Origin: a virus
Reading direction: 5' to 3' (one strand)
Virus record (IMG/VR): IMGVR_UViG_3300042691_011893
Coordinates: 1 to 21,010 of that record
DNA length: 21,010 nt
Positions 7,913 through 16,413 of this stretch are shown piece after piece. Numbering within the stretch: the stretch's first letter is position 1; the number at the start of each line of letters is the position of its first letter. A model generated the notes under the pieces. The model worked only from the letters and a program-made list of their open reading frames with translations. It was not told the DNA's origin and ran no database searches. A program made the translations under genes and the position numbers.

Positions 7913-10900
7913 ATGCCAATAACCAGCGGCGACATCAAACTGGTCAAGTCACAGGTCATGCTCGACACGCCGGAGGGCGGCGGTGCGCCGACTTCTGGCG
8001 TTGTCGAGGATGGGACCAGCAACAGCATCTTCCCCGACATTTCAGAAGTTGATCGCGCTGGCGGGCGCGTCAACCTGCGCAAGCTGTTTGTTTCTGTGCA
8101 GACGGCCGACACCGATCAATACTTCGGCGCGAACGTCATCGTCGCCGATCCGCCTGACGATCCTCGCGTTTCTGTGACGCTGTTCACCACGGAGGACACG
8201 TTCGATCGGCGCACCAATGCGCAGAACAGGATGGAGAGTTACCTGGCTCAAGGTGGAATCTACTCGGGTTATCTGTTCGGCAACCACATCACCGGCATGC
8301 GAATCCTGACGATTCTTCAACGAGAGGAAATCGCCCTTCCTGTCGTCGGCGACACGTTTGTTTTGCGTGCGTTTGAGGGCGCTGGCAATCAGGTCGAGCA
8401 GTACGTGCGCGCGTCTGATGTGAGTTCGATCATCAGAACATTCTCAGACGCTAGTGGCGATTTCAAGCGTCGCCAAGTGACCATTGAAATCACTGACGCG
8501 CTGCGCGCTGACTACCCCGGCTTTGACGCGATCCGGCTCGATGCCTCGATCAACTACGCAGGCAAGACCAAGATTTACTCGACGATCGTCGCTGACGCCG
8601 CAAGGTACTACGGCGTCGTACCGCTTGAAACGGCGGTTGAGATCGGGGACTTCACGGCCAAGGGTACCGGCATCTTCACGCAGCTTGTACCGAGCACGCG
8701 CTTTGAAGTGCCGATCGGTGACGCGCGCATGAACAACCAGTCGGCCACGCTTGTCAGCGCAGGCGAGCCTTACACGCGCAACCTGACTATGACTTTTGAG
8801 GCCGGCAATTCAATGTTTGTCGGCGGGAGCATCTTGCCTGGCACTCTCAGTATCGCGCGCGGTGGAGTCACCGTCACCGACCGCGGTGGTGTGATGTACG
8901 ACATCGGCAGTAATCAGGTCGGAACCGTCGATTATGAGAACGGAATCGTCACGCTGACAAGCAGCGTCTTCGGAAGCGGAACTGGAACTCACACGGTCAC
9001 GTACACGCCGGCCAGTCGCCCGACGATCGTCAGTGAGTCTATCGGCGTGCCTGTCACTGCGCAGGGCCAGCGTTTGTCTTACTCGCTCACGCTCGACCCG
9101 CTGCCGGTGCGCAGCACGCTTACGATCTCGTATCGCACACTGAACAATTGGTACGTGTTGAGCGAAGATGGCAGCGGAGCTATCCGTGGCAGCGACTCGT
9201 CCTTTGGAGCGGGCACGATCAACTTCGGCACGGGTAACGTGACGGTAACGCTCGGCGCTTTGCCCGATGTCGATTCTCAGGTCATCTTCACTTACCAGTC
9301 TGCAGTCGCCGCCCGCACCGTAACGGCTCTGGCGCAAGCTGGTCCCGCGCTTGCCCGCGCTTTTGGCAAGGCTGTCACGACTGGATCGGCGCTGAACCCT
9401 GGCTCTCTCACATTCACATGGAACGACGGCTCGGTGCGGACGGCCAGTGATTCGGGCGGCACGCTCACTGGCGACGCCACTGGCACCGTCAACTACACCA
9501 CTGGCGAGATTGTATTCCGGCCGAACACGTTGCCGGCGAAGAACACCGCAATCAGTCTTGCGATCAGCACGATCACGAAGACCGACCTCAACATCAACTC
9601 CTTGATCGACAGCGGAGCCAACTGGACGCTCAACCTCGGCGTTCTTAACGTGAAGCCCAATACGGTCGAGATTGGCGTCACGGCCAACGCGGCGTTCAAA
9701 ACAGGGCCTAGAACGACCGCCAATCGATACTTTCCGCTGCGTGTCACTGACAACGGCTCCGGTAGCCTCGTTACGGGCAACGTGTCGTCCAACCTCGTCG
9801 TTGGGACGATCAACTACGCGACTGGCGTATGTACGCTGAGCAAGAGTATCGGCGGGTACAACGTAGAGCAACCTACGTTCTCGCCCGTTTATGGCAGCAG
9901 CAACCCTAACTCGGGATTCATAAGCGTTGATTACCGTCAGAGCGGCGTCGTCGTTCAGCCTACAACGCTGAACATTATGAACGGCGCAGGAATCTTCTCA
10001 AGCCAAGTTGAGTCGGCCCCGTGGCAGTGGTGGGCTGGCGTCACCGGCTTTGGTGCCATCGTTCGAGTGAGTTCTGGCGCAGCATCGCCAACGACCTATC
10101 CGTTTACCTTTGACGAAATTTTCCTGCCGAACAATCCCAACACGTTCACCGTCAACCGTGGATACACGCCGAAGATTCAGTCATTCTTCCTCGGCTCGTC
10201 ATTCTATGTGCGACGCGAGACAGACTTCATTGTCGATCCGAGCCCGACCACTGGTACAGGAACCGTCGTCGGTTCTGACGCAACCCTCGGCAACGTCGCA
10301 GGCGTATTGCTGACGACGTGGACCGCTGGCGTCTCATCGCAGCCTACATCGGTGTCGGGTGTCGGAGCACCATCGCTGACCGGCACGAGCACGCCGTTGA
10401 CGGTATCTGGTGTCACGTTCAGAACCGCTGTGGCGCCGCTGTTCAACGGAGGGTTCCAGATCGCCGGCAACTGGTATGACGACGCATCTAGCCTCACGGC
10501 GACGGCCAACGCCTCTGGCTTTATCTCGACGGGCAGTGCGGTTGTTGGCGAGACGCCAGGCAGCTACGGCGTGTTTGGCGTTGTGGACTATGAGTCGGGC
10601 ACCGTCACGTTGCGCTTTGGTCGCCGAGTTCCTGTCAGCATGGCGAACGACGATGGTGTGATCGACATCTCCGATCTGCAAATTCCTAGCACAACCTATC
10701 TTGAAGTGCGCCCGGTCGCTGCAGACACGCTGCGCTACAACGCCACCGGCTTCGCATACCTGCCGCTTGATGCCGACCTTCTCGGCCTTGACCCGGTGCG
10801 CTTGCCGAGCGACGGCAGAGTTCCAATCTTCCGACCAGGGTCGTTCGCCGTTATCGGTAACACTGGCACGGTCGGGCCTGTCACGGTGAGCAACGGTCAA

Positions 10901-11626
10901 ACGATCAACTGCGGACGGGTGCGTCTGTCTCGCGTGCGGGTCATCGGAAACAACGGTCAAGTTATCACTGTCGGTTACACGGAGAACCTCGACGCTGGCA
11001 CAGTGACGTTCAGCGACGTGACGGGTTACTCGCAGCCTGTCACGGTCGAACATCGGATCGAGGACATGCTGCTGGTCTCCGACGCGCAGATCAACGGCCA
11101 GTTGACTTTCACGCGCGCGATCACGCACGACTACCCGGCTCCGGGCAGCTACATCTCAAGCGCTTTGGTTGCGGGCGATCTGCGTGCTCGCGTTAGCGTC
11201 CTGTTCGACCAAGCCACGTGGACCAACGTGTTTCAGGACACGCTGATCGGCTCGTCTGCCAACGCGACCTTCAACGACATTCAGTACCCGATCGCGGTAA
11301 CAAACCGCGGCGCGCTAACCGAACGATGGGCCGTGCAGTTTTTGAGCACGACCACGTTCCAGGTCATTGGCGAGAAGGTCGGCATCATCGCCAACGGCAA
11401 CACGTCGGCCGACTGCGCGCCGATCAACCCTGCCACAGGGCAACCCTATTTCAGCATCCCGTTTCAAGGCTGGGGCGCTGGATGGGCGACGGGCAACGTG
11501 CTGCGCTTCAACATCGTTGGCACCTTCTACCCCGTGTGGGTCACGCGCACCGTGCTACAAGGCCCTGAGACGGTTATCAACGACTCCTTCACCCTTCTTG
11601 TTCGCGGCGACGTGGATCGCCCCTAA
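7913..11626 (+). CDS. Large tail-tip structural protein with beta repeats
   Basis: A 1237-residue protein, the second largest here. The N-terminal 270 residues resemble a conserved siphophage tail protein family ('ISEVDRAGGRVNLRKLFV', 'VQTADTDQYFGANVIVADPP', 'RVSVTLFTTEDTFDRR'). From about residue 337 a motif of the type G-T-V-(D/N)-Y-x-x-G-x-V-T-L recurs near residues 337, 434, 524, 631, 889 and (degenerate) 1029, separated by Ser/Thr/Gly-rich strands, suggesting a chain of beta domains. The C-terminal 110 residues ('FSIPFQGWGAGWATGNVLRF', 'NDSFTLLVRGDVDRP') look like a conserved end domain. GGAG at 7900-7903 precedes the ATG. It probably forms a central spike or a scaffold in the tail tip; exact role unknown. 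Large minus-strand open frames across it are shadows of GC-rich coding. Confidence 0.7.
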   Translation: MPITSGDIKLVKSQVMLDTPEGGGAPTSGVVEDGTSNSIFPDISEVDRAGGRVNLRKLFVSVQTADTDQYFGANVIVADPPDDPRVSVTLFTTEDTFDRRTNAQNRMESYLAQGGIYSGYLFGNHITGMRILTILQREEIALPVVGDTFVLRAFEGAGNQVEQYVRASDVSSIIRTFSDASGDFKRRQVTIEITDALRADYPGFDAIRLDASINYAGKTKIYSTIVADAARYYGVVPLETAVEIGDFTAKGTGIFTQLVPSTRFEVPIGDARMNNQSATLVSAGEPYTRNLTMTFEAGNSMFVGGSILPGTLSIARGGVTVTDRGGVMYDIGSNQVGTVDYENGIVTLTSSVFGSGTGTHTVTYTPASRPTIVSESIGVPVTAQGQRLSYSLTLDPLPVRSTLTISYRTLNNWYVLSEDGSGAIRGSDSSFGAGTINFGTGNVTVTLGALPDVDSQVIFTYQSAVAARTVTALAQAGPALARAFGKAVTTGSALNPGSLTFTWNDGSVRTASDSGGTLTGDATGTVNYTTGEIVFRPNTLPAKNTAISLAISTITKTDLNINSLIDSGANWTLNLGVLNVKPNTVEIGVTANAAFKTGPRTTANRYFPLRVTDNGSGSLVTGNVSSNLVVGTINYATGVCTLSKSIGGYNVEQPTFSPVYGSSNPNSGFISVDYRQSGVVVQPTTLNIMNGAGIFSSQVESAPWQWWAGVTGFGAIVRVSSGAASPTTYPFTFDEIFLPNNPNTFTVNRGYTPKIQSFFLGSSFYVRRETDFIVDPSPTTGTGTVVGSDATLGNVAGVLLTTWTAGVSSQPTSVSGVGAPSLTGTSTPLTVSGVTFRTAVAPLFNGGFQIAGNWYDDASSLTATANASGFISTGSAVVGETPGSYGVFGVVDYESGTVTLRFGRRVPVSMANDDGVIDISDLQIPSTTYLEVRPVAADTLRYNATGFAYLPLDADLLGLDPVRLPSDGRVPIFRPGSFAVIGNTGTVGPVTVSNGQTINCGRVRLSRVRVIGNNGQVITVGYTENLDAGTVTFSDVTGYSQPVTVEHRIEDMLLVSDAQINGQLTFTRAITHDYPAPGSYISSALVAGDLRARVSVLFDQATWTNVFQDTLIGSSANATFNDIQYPIAVTNRGALTERWAVQFLSTTTFQVIGEKVGIIANGNTSADCAPINPATGQPYFSIPFQGWGAGWATGNVLRFNIVGTFYPVWVTRTVLQGPETVINDSFTLLVRGDVDRP

Positions 11627-11638
11627 TCGGAGATAGTC

Positions 11639-12784
11639 ATGGCTACTGATGTCAAATGGTTCCACAGCGGCCAGGCCGGCGCGCCGTCGCTCAATAACGC
11701 GGCCGGCAGCTTGATTGGCGTGCTTGACGCCTGTCTAGTAAACGGGTTCTCCGCGCAGACCGTCGATTCGATCGTGATCGCCAGCGGCATCGCCACGGTA
11801 ACGCGCGCCGCGGGTCATCCGTTTGAACCGAACATGGTTACGGAGATCAGCGGCGCGACGGTGACGGGCGGCTCGATCAACGGCCAGAAAGAAGTTCTTA
11901 CCAACACGAGCACGAGCTACACGTTTGACGCGACTGGCATTCCGAATCAGACGGCGACTGGAACGATCACGCACAAGGCCGCATCCCTCGGATGGGGCAA
12001 GACGTTCAGCGGAACCAACCTAGCCGCGTATCGCTCGGCCGACGTAACTGGTACGCGAGATTTCTTGCGCGTCGATGACACTGGAACCAACAACGCTCGC
12101 ACGGTCGGGTACGAGAACATGACCGACGTGAATACCGGCACTGGTCCGTTTCCGACATCAGCACAATTGTCAGGTGGAGCTTTTTGGATCAAGTCGAGTT
12201 CCGCTACTGCAAGACCGTGGATCGTGTTTGGCGACAGTCGATTCTTTATTTTCGCTGTCGCAAACACCGGAACGTCAAGCTACTCGACGATGGCCTTCGG
12301 CGACTTCATTTCGTACAAGTCGCCGGACCCGTTTGGTTGCTTGCTAGCTGCACCAACTGTCGACGCGTCAGACAGTGTCAACTCGACGACGGAGCGTGAG
12401 TTTTCAGGAGTTAACGTAGCGTCAAACAACTCAATGTGGTATCCCCGCGCGGCCAGTGGGCTAGGTTCATCAGTCGTTGGTAGGAGGGGCACCTTCTCTT
12501 ATATAAACAGCGATAGGCTATCTGGCGCAGATGGTTTTACTTTTCCGAACCCTGCCGACAACGGTCTTTATATCGGCAACATGTATCTGTTCGATAGTGC
12601 TGCACCAGTTGCACTGCGCGGCGTTGCCCCAGGCTTTTACTTCTGTCCACAAAGCGTCGGTAATTTGATCTACGCCCCGCGCGAGCGGGTCAGCGGCGTG
12701 ACGGGCTTCCCTGGCAAGACGTTCTTGGCTGTGCCGAATGCCAGTGGCGTTTACTTCGTCGATGTTGTTGGGCCGTGGAGGTAA
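11639..12784 (+). CDS. Tail-tip associated protein, conserved phage family
   Basis: A 381-residue protein starting at an ATG preceded by GGAG (11629-11632). The N-terminal part ('DVKWFHSGQAGAPSLNNAAG', 'GVLDACLVNGFSAQTVDS') belongs to a family that I recognise from tail-tip regions of proteobacterial siphophages. It continues with a beta-rich segment ('GHPFEP', 'SYTFDATGIPNQTATGTI') and then 'GWGKTFSGTNLAAYRSADV' with 'RVDDTGTNNARTVGYENMTD'. No enzyme motif was seen. From about position 12160 the sequence becomes poorer in GC (a hand count of bases 12481-12540 gives 28/60, against 41/60 for 11761-11820), suggesting that the C-terminal half was exchanged together with the next gene's lectin domain. 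Likely a minor virion protein involved in surface contact; function unproven. Confidence 0.6.
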   Translation: MATDVKWFHSGQAGAPSLNNAAGSLIGVLDACLVNGFSAQTVDSIVIASGIATVTRAAGHPFEPNMVTEISGATVTGGSINGQKEVLTNTSTSYTFDATGIPNQTATGTITHKAASLGWGKTFSGTNLAAYRSADVTGTRDFLRVDDTGTNNARTVGYENMTDVNTGTGPFPTSAQLSGGAFWIKSSSATARPWIVFGDSRFFIFAVANTGTSSYSTMAFGDFISYKSPDPFGCLLAAPTVDASDSVNSTTEREFSGVNVASNNSMWYPRAASGLGSSVVGRRGTFSYINSDRLSGADGFTFPNPADNGLYIGNMYLFDSAAPVALRGVAPGFYFCPQSVGNLIYAPRERVSGVTGFPGKTFLAVPNASGVYFVDVVGPWR

Positions 12785-12787
12785 GTA

Positions 12788-13834
12788 ATGGGAAAGTTTG
12801 TGCAAAATAATGTTCCTAGCGCAGGCGTAATTGTTCTTAGGAACGGTGCCAGCGTGGACACAACCTTGCCTAAATTTGGCGCTGGATCACTTTTTCTTGA
12901 TGGCGATAAGCAATCTGCGCTTTGGAGCGATGTTGGGCGCGCCGAAGTCGGTTCTAGCGATTTTACGTTGGAACTGTTTTGCATGCTAACGGCGATCCCG
13001 TCACTCGGGGTTATTATCGTAAACAAGCGACGTGACGCAGCCTCATATGGCAGTTTTGCTTTAATAATTTCAGAAGCGCGTGTGCCTGCCATTTTTATTA
13101 CGAACGACAACACATCTTGGTTTGCTAGCGTTGGAACGTCCCCGCTGCCTCTAAATGTTTATCGCCATATAGCCGTATCCAGACAAGGCAATACGGTAAG
13201 ATGCTTTGATGACGGAATTGAATCTTGCTCATTATCGTTTAGTGGTGCCGTACCAACAAATGTATACCCAATGACATTTGGAGGTAGTTATGAGAATGAC
13301 CAGACATTCGGAACGCGAGGCTTCCCTGGCAGAATCGACTCGATAAGATTTACGGTAGGCGCGTCTCGATATAACTCAAACTTTACGCCGCCATCATCAG
13401 AGTTCGGAACAAGCATTATAGATGACGCGCTTTGGAACAATGTAGTTCTTCTGGCTAAGTTTGACGAAGCAGCAGAAGTCGATACTAGATCCTCTGGCAC
13501 CATTAATCGTAAAATCGAATACCCGCTGCCCACATTCAGCGCACGCGGCGTCGAGCGCATCCAGATGCCATATCGCGTCTACAACGGTGGACGCGGCAAG
13601 ATTTACGGCACGGTGAAGATCAAGGGCACACCAACGGTCCCGACCAGCCGCGCCGTGCGCTTGTTCCGCGACATCGACAGCATGTGCTTGGCCGAAACGT
13701 GGAGTGACCCTGTGACGGGTTACTACGAGTTCATCGGCTTTGATCTAAGCCAGAAATACACCGTGGTCGCCATCGACTATCAGAACAACTACCGCGCTGT
13801 TATCGCAGACAACCTCACTGCGGAGACTGCCTAA
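12788..13834 (+). CDS. LamG-domain tail protein, candidate receptor binder
   Basis: A 348-residue two-part protein. Residues about 16-228 have the hallmarks of a concanavalin-A-like LamG domain: 'FGAGSLFLDG', 'SSDFTLELFCML', 'NVYRHIAVSRQGNTVRCFDD' and 'FPGRIDSIRFTVGASRYNS' with 'FTPP'. Such domains commonly bind sugars. Residues about 268-348 form a second conserved module, 'GRGKIYGTVKIKGTP', 'RLFRDIDSMCLAETWSDPVT', 'YTVVAIDYQNNYRAVIADNL', which I know from the ends of other phage tail proteins; it resembles a carboxypeptidase-regulatory-type beta sandwich. A very good ribosome site, GGAGG at 12777-12781, precedes the ATG. The LamG half is clearly lower in GC (13021-13080: 27/60), whereas the C-terminal module has the composition of the phage. 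Adsorption is inferred. Confidence 0.68.
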   Translation: MGKFVQNNVPSAGVIVLRNGASVDTTLPKFGAGSLFLDGDKQSALWSDVGRAEVGSSDFTLELFCMLTAIPSLGVIIVNKRRDAASYGSFALIISEARVPAIFITNDNTSWFASVGTSPLPLNVYRHIAVSRQGNTVRCFDDGIESCSLSFSGAVPTNVYPMTFGGSYENDQTFGTRGFPGRIDSIRFTVGASRYNSNFTPPSSEFGTSIIDDALWNNVVLLAKFDEAAEVDTRSSGTINRKIEYPLPTFSARGVERIQMPYRVYNGGRGKIYGTVKIKGTPTVPTSRAVRLFRDIDSMCLAETWSDPVTGYYEFIGFDLSQKYTVVAIDYQNNYRAVIADNLTAETA

Positions 13835-14232
13835 TGGCTGCCGTTGACATCTCGCCTGACCACAACAATGCGCGCTTGCTCGCCACGCGAGACTTCCTCG
13901 ATCTCGGCACGCTGAACGGCAAGGTCCGTATCTACACCGGCACGCGGCCGGCGCCTGGCGCTGCGGCAAATGCGGCGAATCTGCTGGTCGAGATCACGCT
14001 GGACAAGCCGAGCGGGTCGATCGTCAGCAACCAACTGTCACTTACCTCGGCCACTGCAGGCATCGCAACGGCTACGGGGGCGCCAACATGGTCGCGTTGG
14101 GTGAACGGCAATGGCGCGTGGGCAATCGACACTGACGCGAGCGGGCCAAGCGGTAGCGCGCCTGTGATCGTTTCAGACGATACGATTCTCGCGGGCGGCT
14201 CGATCTCGCTGCTGAGCGCGCTCTTGGGGTAA
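13834..14232 (+). CDS. Conserved small tail-region virion protein
   Basis: A 132-residue protein whose ATG shares one base with the preceding stop (TAATG). It fits a family found beside the tail-tip genes of related prophages: 'NNARLLATRDFLDLGTLNGK', 'VRIYTGTRPAPGAAANAANL', 'LVEITLDKPSGSI' and, near the end, a Gly/Asp-rich segment before 'ILAGGSISLLSALLG'. It is rich in beta-forming residues and has no signal peptide, membrane span or catalytic motif. I do not know a proven function. Position between the LamG protein and the hub suggests a structural part of the tail tip or fibre attachment. Confidence 0.6.
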   Translation: MAAVDISPDHNNARLLATRDFLDLGTLNGKVRIYTGTRPAPGAAANAANLLVEITLDKPSGSIVSNQLSLTSATAGIATATGAPTWSRWVNGNGAWAIDTDASGPSGSAPVIVSDDTILAGGSISLLSALLG

Positions 14233-14236
14233 CGGC

Positions 14237-16189
14237 ATGCCGGCCGTACCAGCCGAACTGCTATTTCGGCAACCGCCAAAGAGCAACCCTGCCGAGTTGC
14301 TCTTTGGTGAAGTCGAGTCGCTGCCGGATCAGACGGTCAGCGCGAACTTCGCTCTGCCGCCTCTCACGGTGGCTGCGGTCGTTGGGACCGGAACCAATGT
14401 AGTTGCGAGTTTCAATCTTCCTGCGCTCACGCTAAGCGCGCTGATTGGCACGCCGGTTGAAGTGACCGCCGTATTCAGCCTGCCGGCACTGAGCGCAAGT
14501 GTCGATGTGCTGTTCAGATCAAACACAGACAGACCGCTTGTCTCTCGTGCGATCACGGATTGGGACAAGTCGGCCACGCTTAATATCGGCGCGGTTCAGC
14601 GCCACAACATCGCCCGCAGTTCGCTGTCTGGTCGTCAGACGCTGTGGAATCTCGCGCAGGTTCGTTCCAACAGCGCAGCACACCCGCACAGCGTCGGTGT
14701 ACCAGTTGGAGATGACACCGAGACTATGCAACAAGACGCACTTCAGCTTGGCGAGTGGCCTGTCCTAATCAAGTACCAAGACGCGCTGCGGGGCTTCCGA
14801 GAACTCGCTGCCACGCTTTTCCAAGACGCGATTAGAACGCCTGCCTCACCGCTAGTCGCTCCACACCAAGACTCGATCCGAGGCTTCCGTCCTTGGCTTG
14901 AGACAGGCTTCCAAGAGGGCATCCGCCTCAAGAAGCACTACGGCGCGGGATTCAAGAAGGGGGCGTTTATTCGACGTTCTTGGCGCTCGCCGTTTCAAGA
15001 GGCGATGCGACCGCCGCCAGGGGCGCGAACCGTTGTACCGCCAGTGGTTGACTCGTGTTACATACCAGACCCTGATCTTTTGTTCAGCCTTGCTGCTGCG
15101 TCTGACGGCAGTTTGATTTTCATCTGCGAGCGGCATGGCGATGGAGGCGGCGGTGGCGGTGGTCCGACTGACACCATCATCGTGCCGATAAGGAACGTCT
15201 ACATGGTCATCAACAACATTTCGCTGCGTCGCGTGAGCGACAACACAGTTATCCCGACGTTCTCGTTGTCACTGTCGATTGACGCAGATTCGTGGACGTG
15301 GGGATTCAGCGCGAGCCTGCCAGCCTCTGCGCTTGACGCCGTGATGCCATCAGGTGACACGCCGGTCGAGTTGGAAGCGAGCCTGAACGGCACCCCGTAC
15401 CGTGTCATTGTCGAGAGCATCGCGCGTGAGCGTGCGTTCAACAGCGACGCTATTCGCATCTCAGGCCGTGGCAAGAACGCTGTGCTCGCAGCGCCATACG
15501 CGCCGACTCTTACGTTCACCAACACGATCGCACGAACGGCGCAGCAGTTGATGGCCGATGTGCTCACCATAAACAACGTGCCGCTCCCGTGGTCGATTGA
15601 TTGGGAACTGGACGACTGGTTGGTTCCCCCTGGCGCGTTCGCTGTCCAAGGCTCCTACATAGACGGCCTGAACGCAATCGCGTCGGCCGCAGGCGCATAC
15701 CTGCAACCACATCCGACTTTGCAGGAGATTCGTGTCCTTCTACGCTACCCGACCGCCCCCTGGCAGTGGGGCTCAGTGGTTCCCGACTTCGAATTGCCAA
15801 GTGCCGTCACGGTACGTGAAAGCACGGAATGGATTGACAAGCCAACGTACAACCGGGTCTTCGTATCGGGCCAGTCGCAGGGCATTCTCGGCCAGGTGAC
15901 GCGCACCGGATCGGCCGGCGACCTCGTAGCGCCGATGGTCACTGATCCGCTCATCACTCAGGCCGTCGCTGCGCGGCAGAGGGGTATCGCGGTGCTTGGC
16001 GACACCGGCCGCAAAGCGATGCTCGGATTGCGGTTGCCTGTTTTGCAGGAAACTGGCGTTATCCTTCCGGGCAAATTTGTTCGTTATACCGATGGCACGG
16101 ACGAGATGATCGGTATCGTGCGTGGCACAAGCGTTGAAGCAACAAGCCCCGAGATGTGGCAGACCCTCGAAGTGGAGACGCAACTATGA
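14237..16189 (+). CDS. Tail hub / central tip protein with tandem repeats
   Basis: A 650-residue protein in two halves joined by a seven-glycine linker (residues 303-309). The N-terminal half is repetitive: three 21-residue units centred on Phe38, Phe59 and Phe80 ('F-LP-L---A--GT'), then about seven 15-residue units around residues 165-258 with the core Q-(D/E)-(A/S/G)-(I/L/M)-R. The C-terminal half from about residue 312 ('TIIVPIRNVYMVINNISLRR', 'LSIDADSWTWGFSASLPASA', 'ISGRGKNAVL', 'PGKFVRYTDGTDEMIGIVRG') matches conserved phage hub-type proteins, which sit at the tail end as the analogue of the gp27/gpJ hub. TTGGGG at 14224-14229 may serve as ribosome site. A perfect 12-base-pair hairpin lies in codons 14-24. 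The hub role is family-based inference. Confidence 0.7.
   Translation: MPAVPAELLFRQPPKSNPAELLFGEVESLPDQTVSANFALPPLTVAAVVGTGTNVVASFNLPALTLSALIGTPVEVTAVFSLPALSASVDVLFRSNTDRPLVSRAITDWDKSATLNIGAVQRHNIARSSLSGRQTLWNLAQVRSNSAAHPHSVGVPVGDDTETMQQDALQLGEWPVLIKYQDALRGFRELAATLFQDAIRTPASPLVAPHQDSIRGFRPWLETGFQEGIRLKKHYGAGFKKGAFIRRSWRSPFQEAMRPPPGARTVVPPVVDSCYIPDPDLLFSLAAASDGSLIFICERHGDGGGGGGGPTDTIIVPIRNVYMVINNISLRRVSDNTVIPTFSLSLSIDADSWTWGFSASLPASALDAVMPSGDTPVELEASLNGTPYRVIVESIARERAFNSDAIRISGRGKNAVLAAPYAPTLTFTNTIARTAQQLMADVLTINNVPLPWSIDWELDDWLVPPGAFAVQGSYIDGLNAIASAAGAYLQPHPTLQEIRVLLRYPTAPWQWGSVVPDFELPSAVTVRESTEWIDKPTYNRVFVSGQSQGILGQVTRTGSAGDLVAPMVTDPLITQAVAARQRGIAVLGDTGRKAMLGLRLPVLQETGVILPGKFVRYTDGTDEMIGIVRGTSVEATSPEMWQTLEVETQL
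14276..14307 (+). promoter_or_regulatory. Strong hairpin inside start of hub gene
   Basis: CCAAAGAGCAAC (14276-14287) and GTTGCTCTTTGG (14296-14307) are perfect complements separated by an eight-base loop. No T-run follows on either strand, so it is not an ordinary terminator. It overlaps codons for the duplicated peptide 'PAELLF', seen at residues 5-10 and 18-23. It may be an RNA processing or translation-control element, or a by-product of the duplication. The pairing is certain; the function is not known. Confidence 0.5.
14330..14512 (+). repeat. Three 21-residue beta repeats in hub protein
   Basis: Residues 32-92 of the hub contain three copies of a 21-residue unit: 'VSANFALPPLTVAAVVGTG', 'VVASFNLPALTLSALIGTP' and 'VTAVFSLPALSASVDV'. 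The key Phe residues fall at 38, 59 and 80, exactly 21 apart, each followed by Leu-Pro. The regular alternation suggests beta strands of a small prism or solenoid. Divergence at nucleotide level indicates old duplication. Confidence 0.75.
14729..15010 (+). repeat. Tandem 15-residue QDAIR repeats in hub protein
   Basis: Glutamine of the core Q-(D/E)-(A/S/G)-(I/L/M)-R recurs at residues 166, 181, 196, 211 and 226, exactly 15 apart. The unit continues in a degenerate copy ('KKGAFIRR', about 240) and a final 'QEAMR' at 254. Units look like 'FQDAIRTPASPLVAP' and 'HQDSIRGFRPWLETG'. The strict period and conserved Gln-Asp pair suggest a stacked fold, perhaps one that trimerises. The period was counted directly. 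Confidence 0.75.
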
Positions 16190-16404
16190 ACCTGTTTAAG
16201 GTCTTCAAGTCGCTCATCCCCGAACCGCCGCTACAGGTTGGCGATGTGATCGCAACCGACAACGGCACCGTTTTGATTGAGTTGCCAGGCGGCGGCATTC
16301 TGCAAGCGCGTGGCGATGCGATGGTTGGCGATCGAGTGTTCGTGCGTGACGGTGTTATTGAAGGCCCGGCACCAACGCTGCCGGTAGAGATCATTTCTGT
16401 GTGA
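16186..16404 (+). CDS. Small beta-barrel tail-tip protein
   Basis: A 72-residue protein. I chose ATG at 16186, which overlaps the hub stop as ATGA and has GGAG at 16174-16177 with 8-base spacing; a longer GTG start at 16156 would add ten residues read in another frame of the hub. The sequence 'QVGDVIATDNGTVLIELPGG', 'GILQARGDAMVGDRVFVRDG', 'VIEGPAP' is typical of a short SH3/OB-like barrel with two Gly-Asp turns. Small proteins of this sort follow the hub gene in related phages. It is likely to be a tail-tip accessory; no catalytic motif is seen and the function is unknown. Confidence 0.65.
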   Translation: MNLFKVFKSLIPEPPLQVGDVIATDNGTVLIELPGGGILQARGDAMVGDRVFVRDGVIEGPAPTLPVEIISV

Positions 16405-16413
16405 GGGGTTGTC

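Noticed and set aside
8810-9871. Long minus-strand open frame of 353 codons inside the large tail-tip gene
   Set aside because: It is a shadow of GC-rich coding on the plus strand; its protein is Arg/Val/Asp-rich without domains, and the plus-strand product is recognisable.
10334-11128. Second long minus-strand frame (264 codons) in the same gene
   Set aside because: Same antisense composition effect, with no ribosome site or family motif.
16156-16404. Longer form of the small barrel protein from GTG at 16156
   Set aside because: ATG at 16186 has a better-spaced GGAG and the ATGA overlap seen throughout the operon; the extra ten residues are hub codons in another frame.
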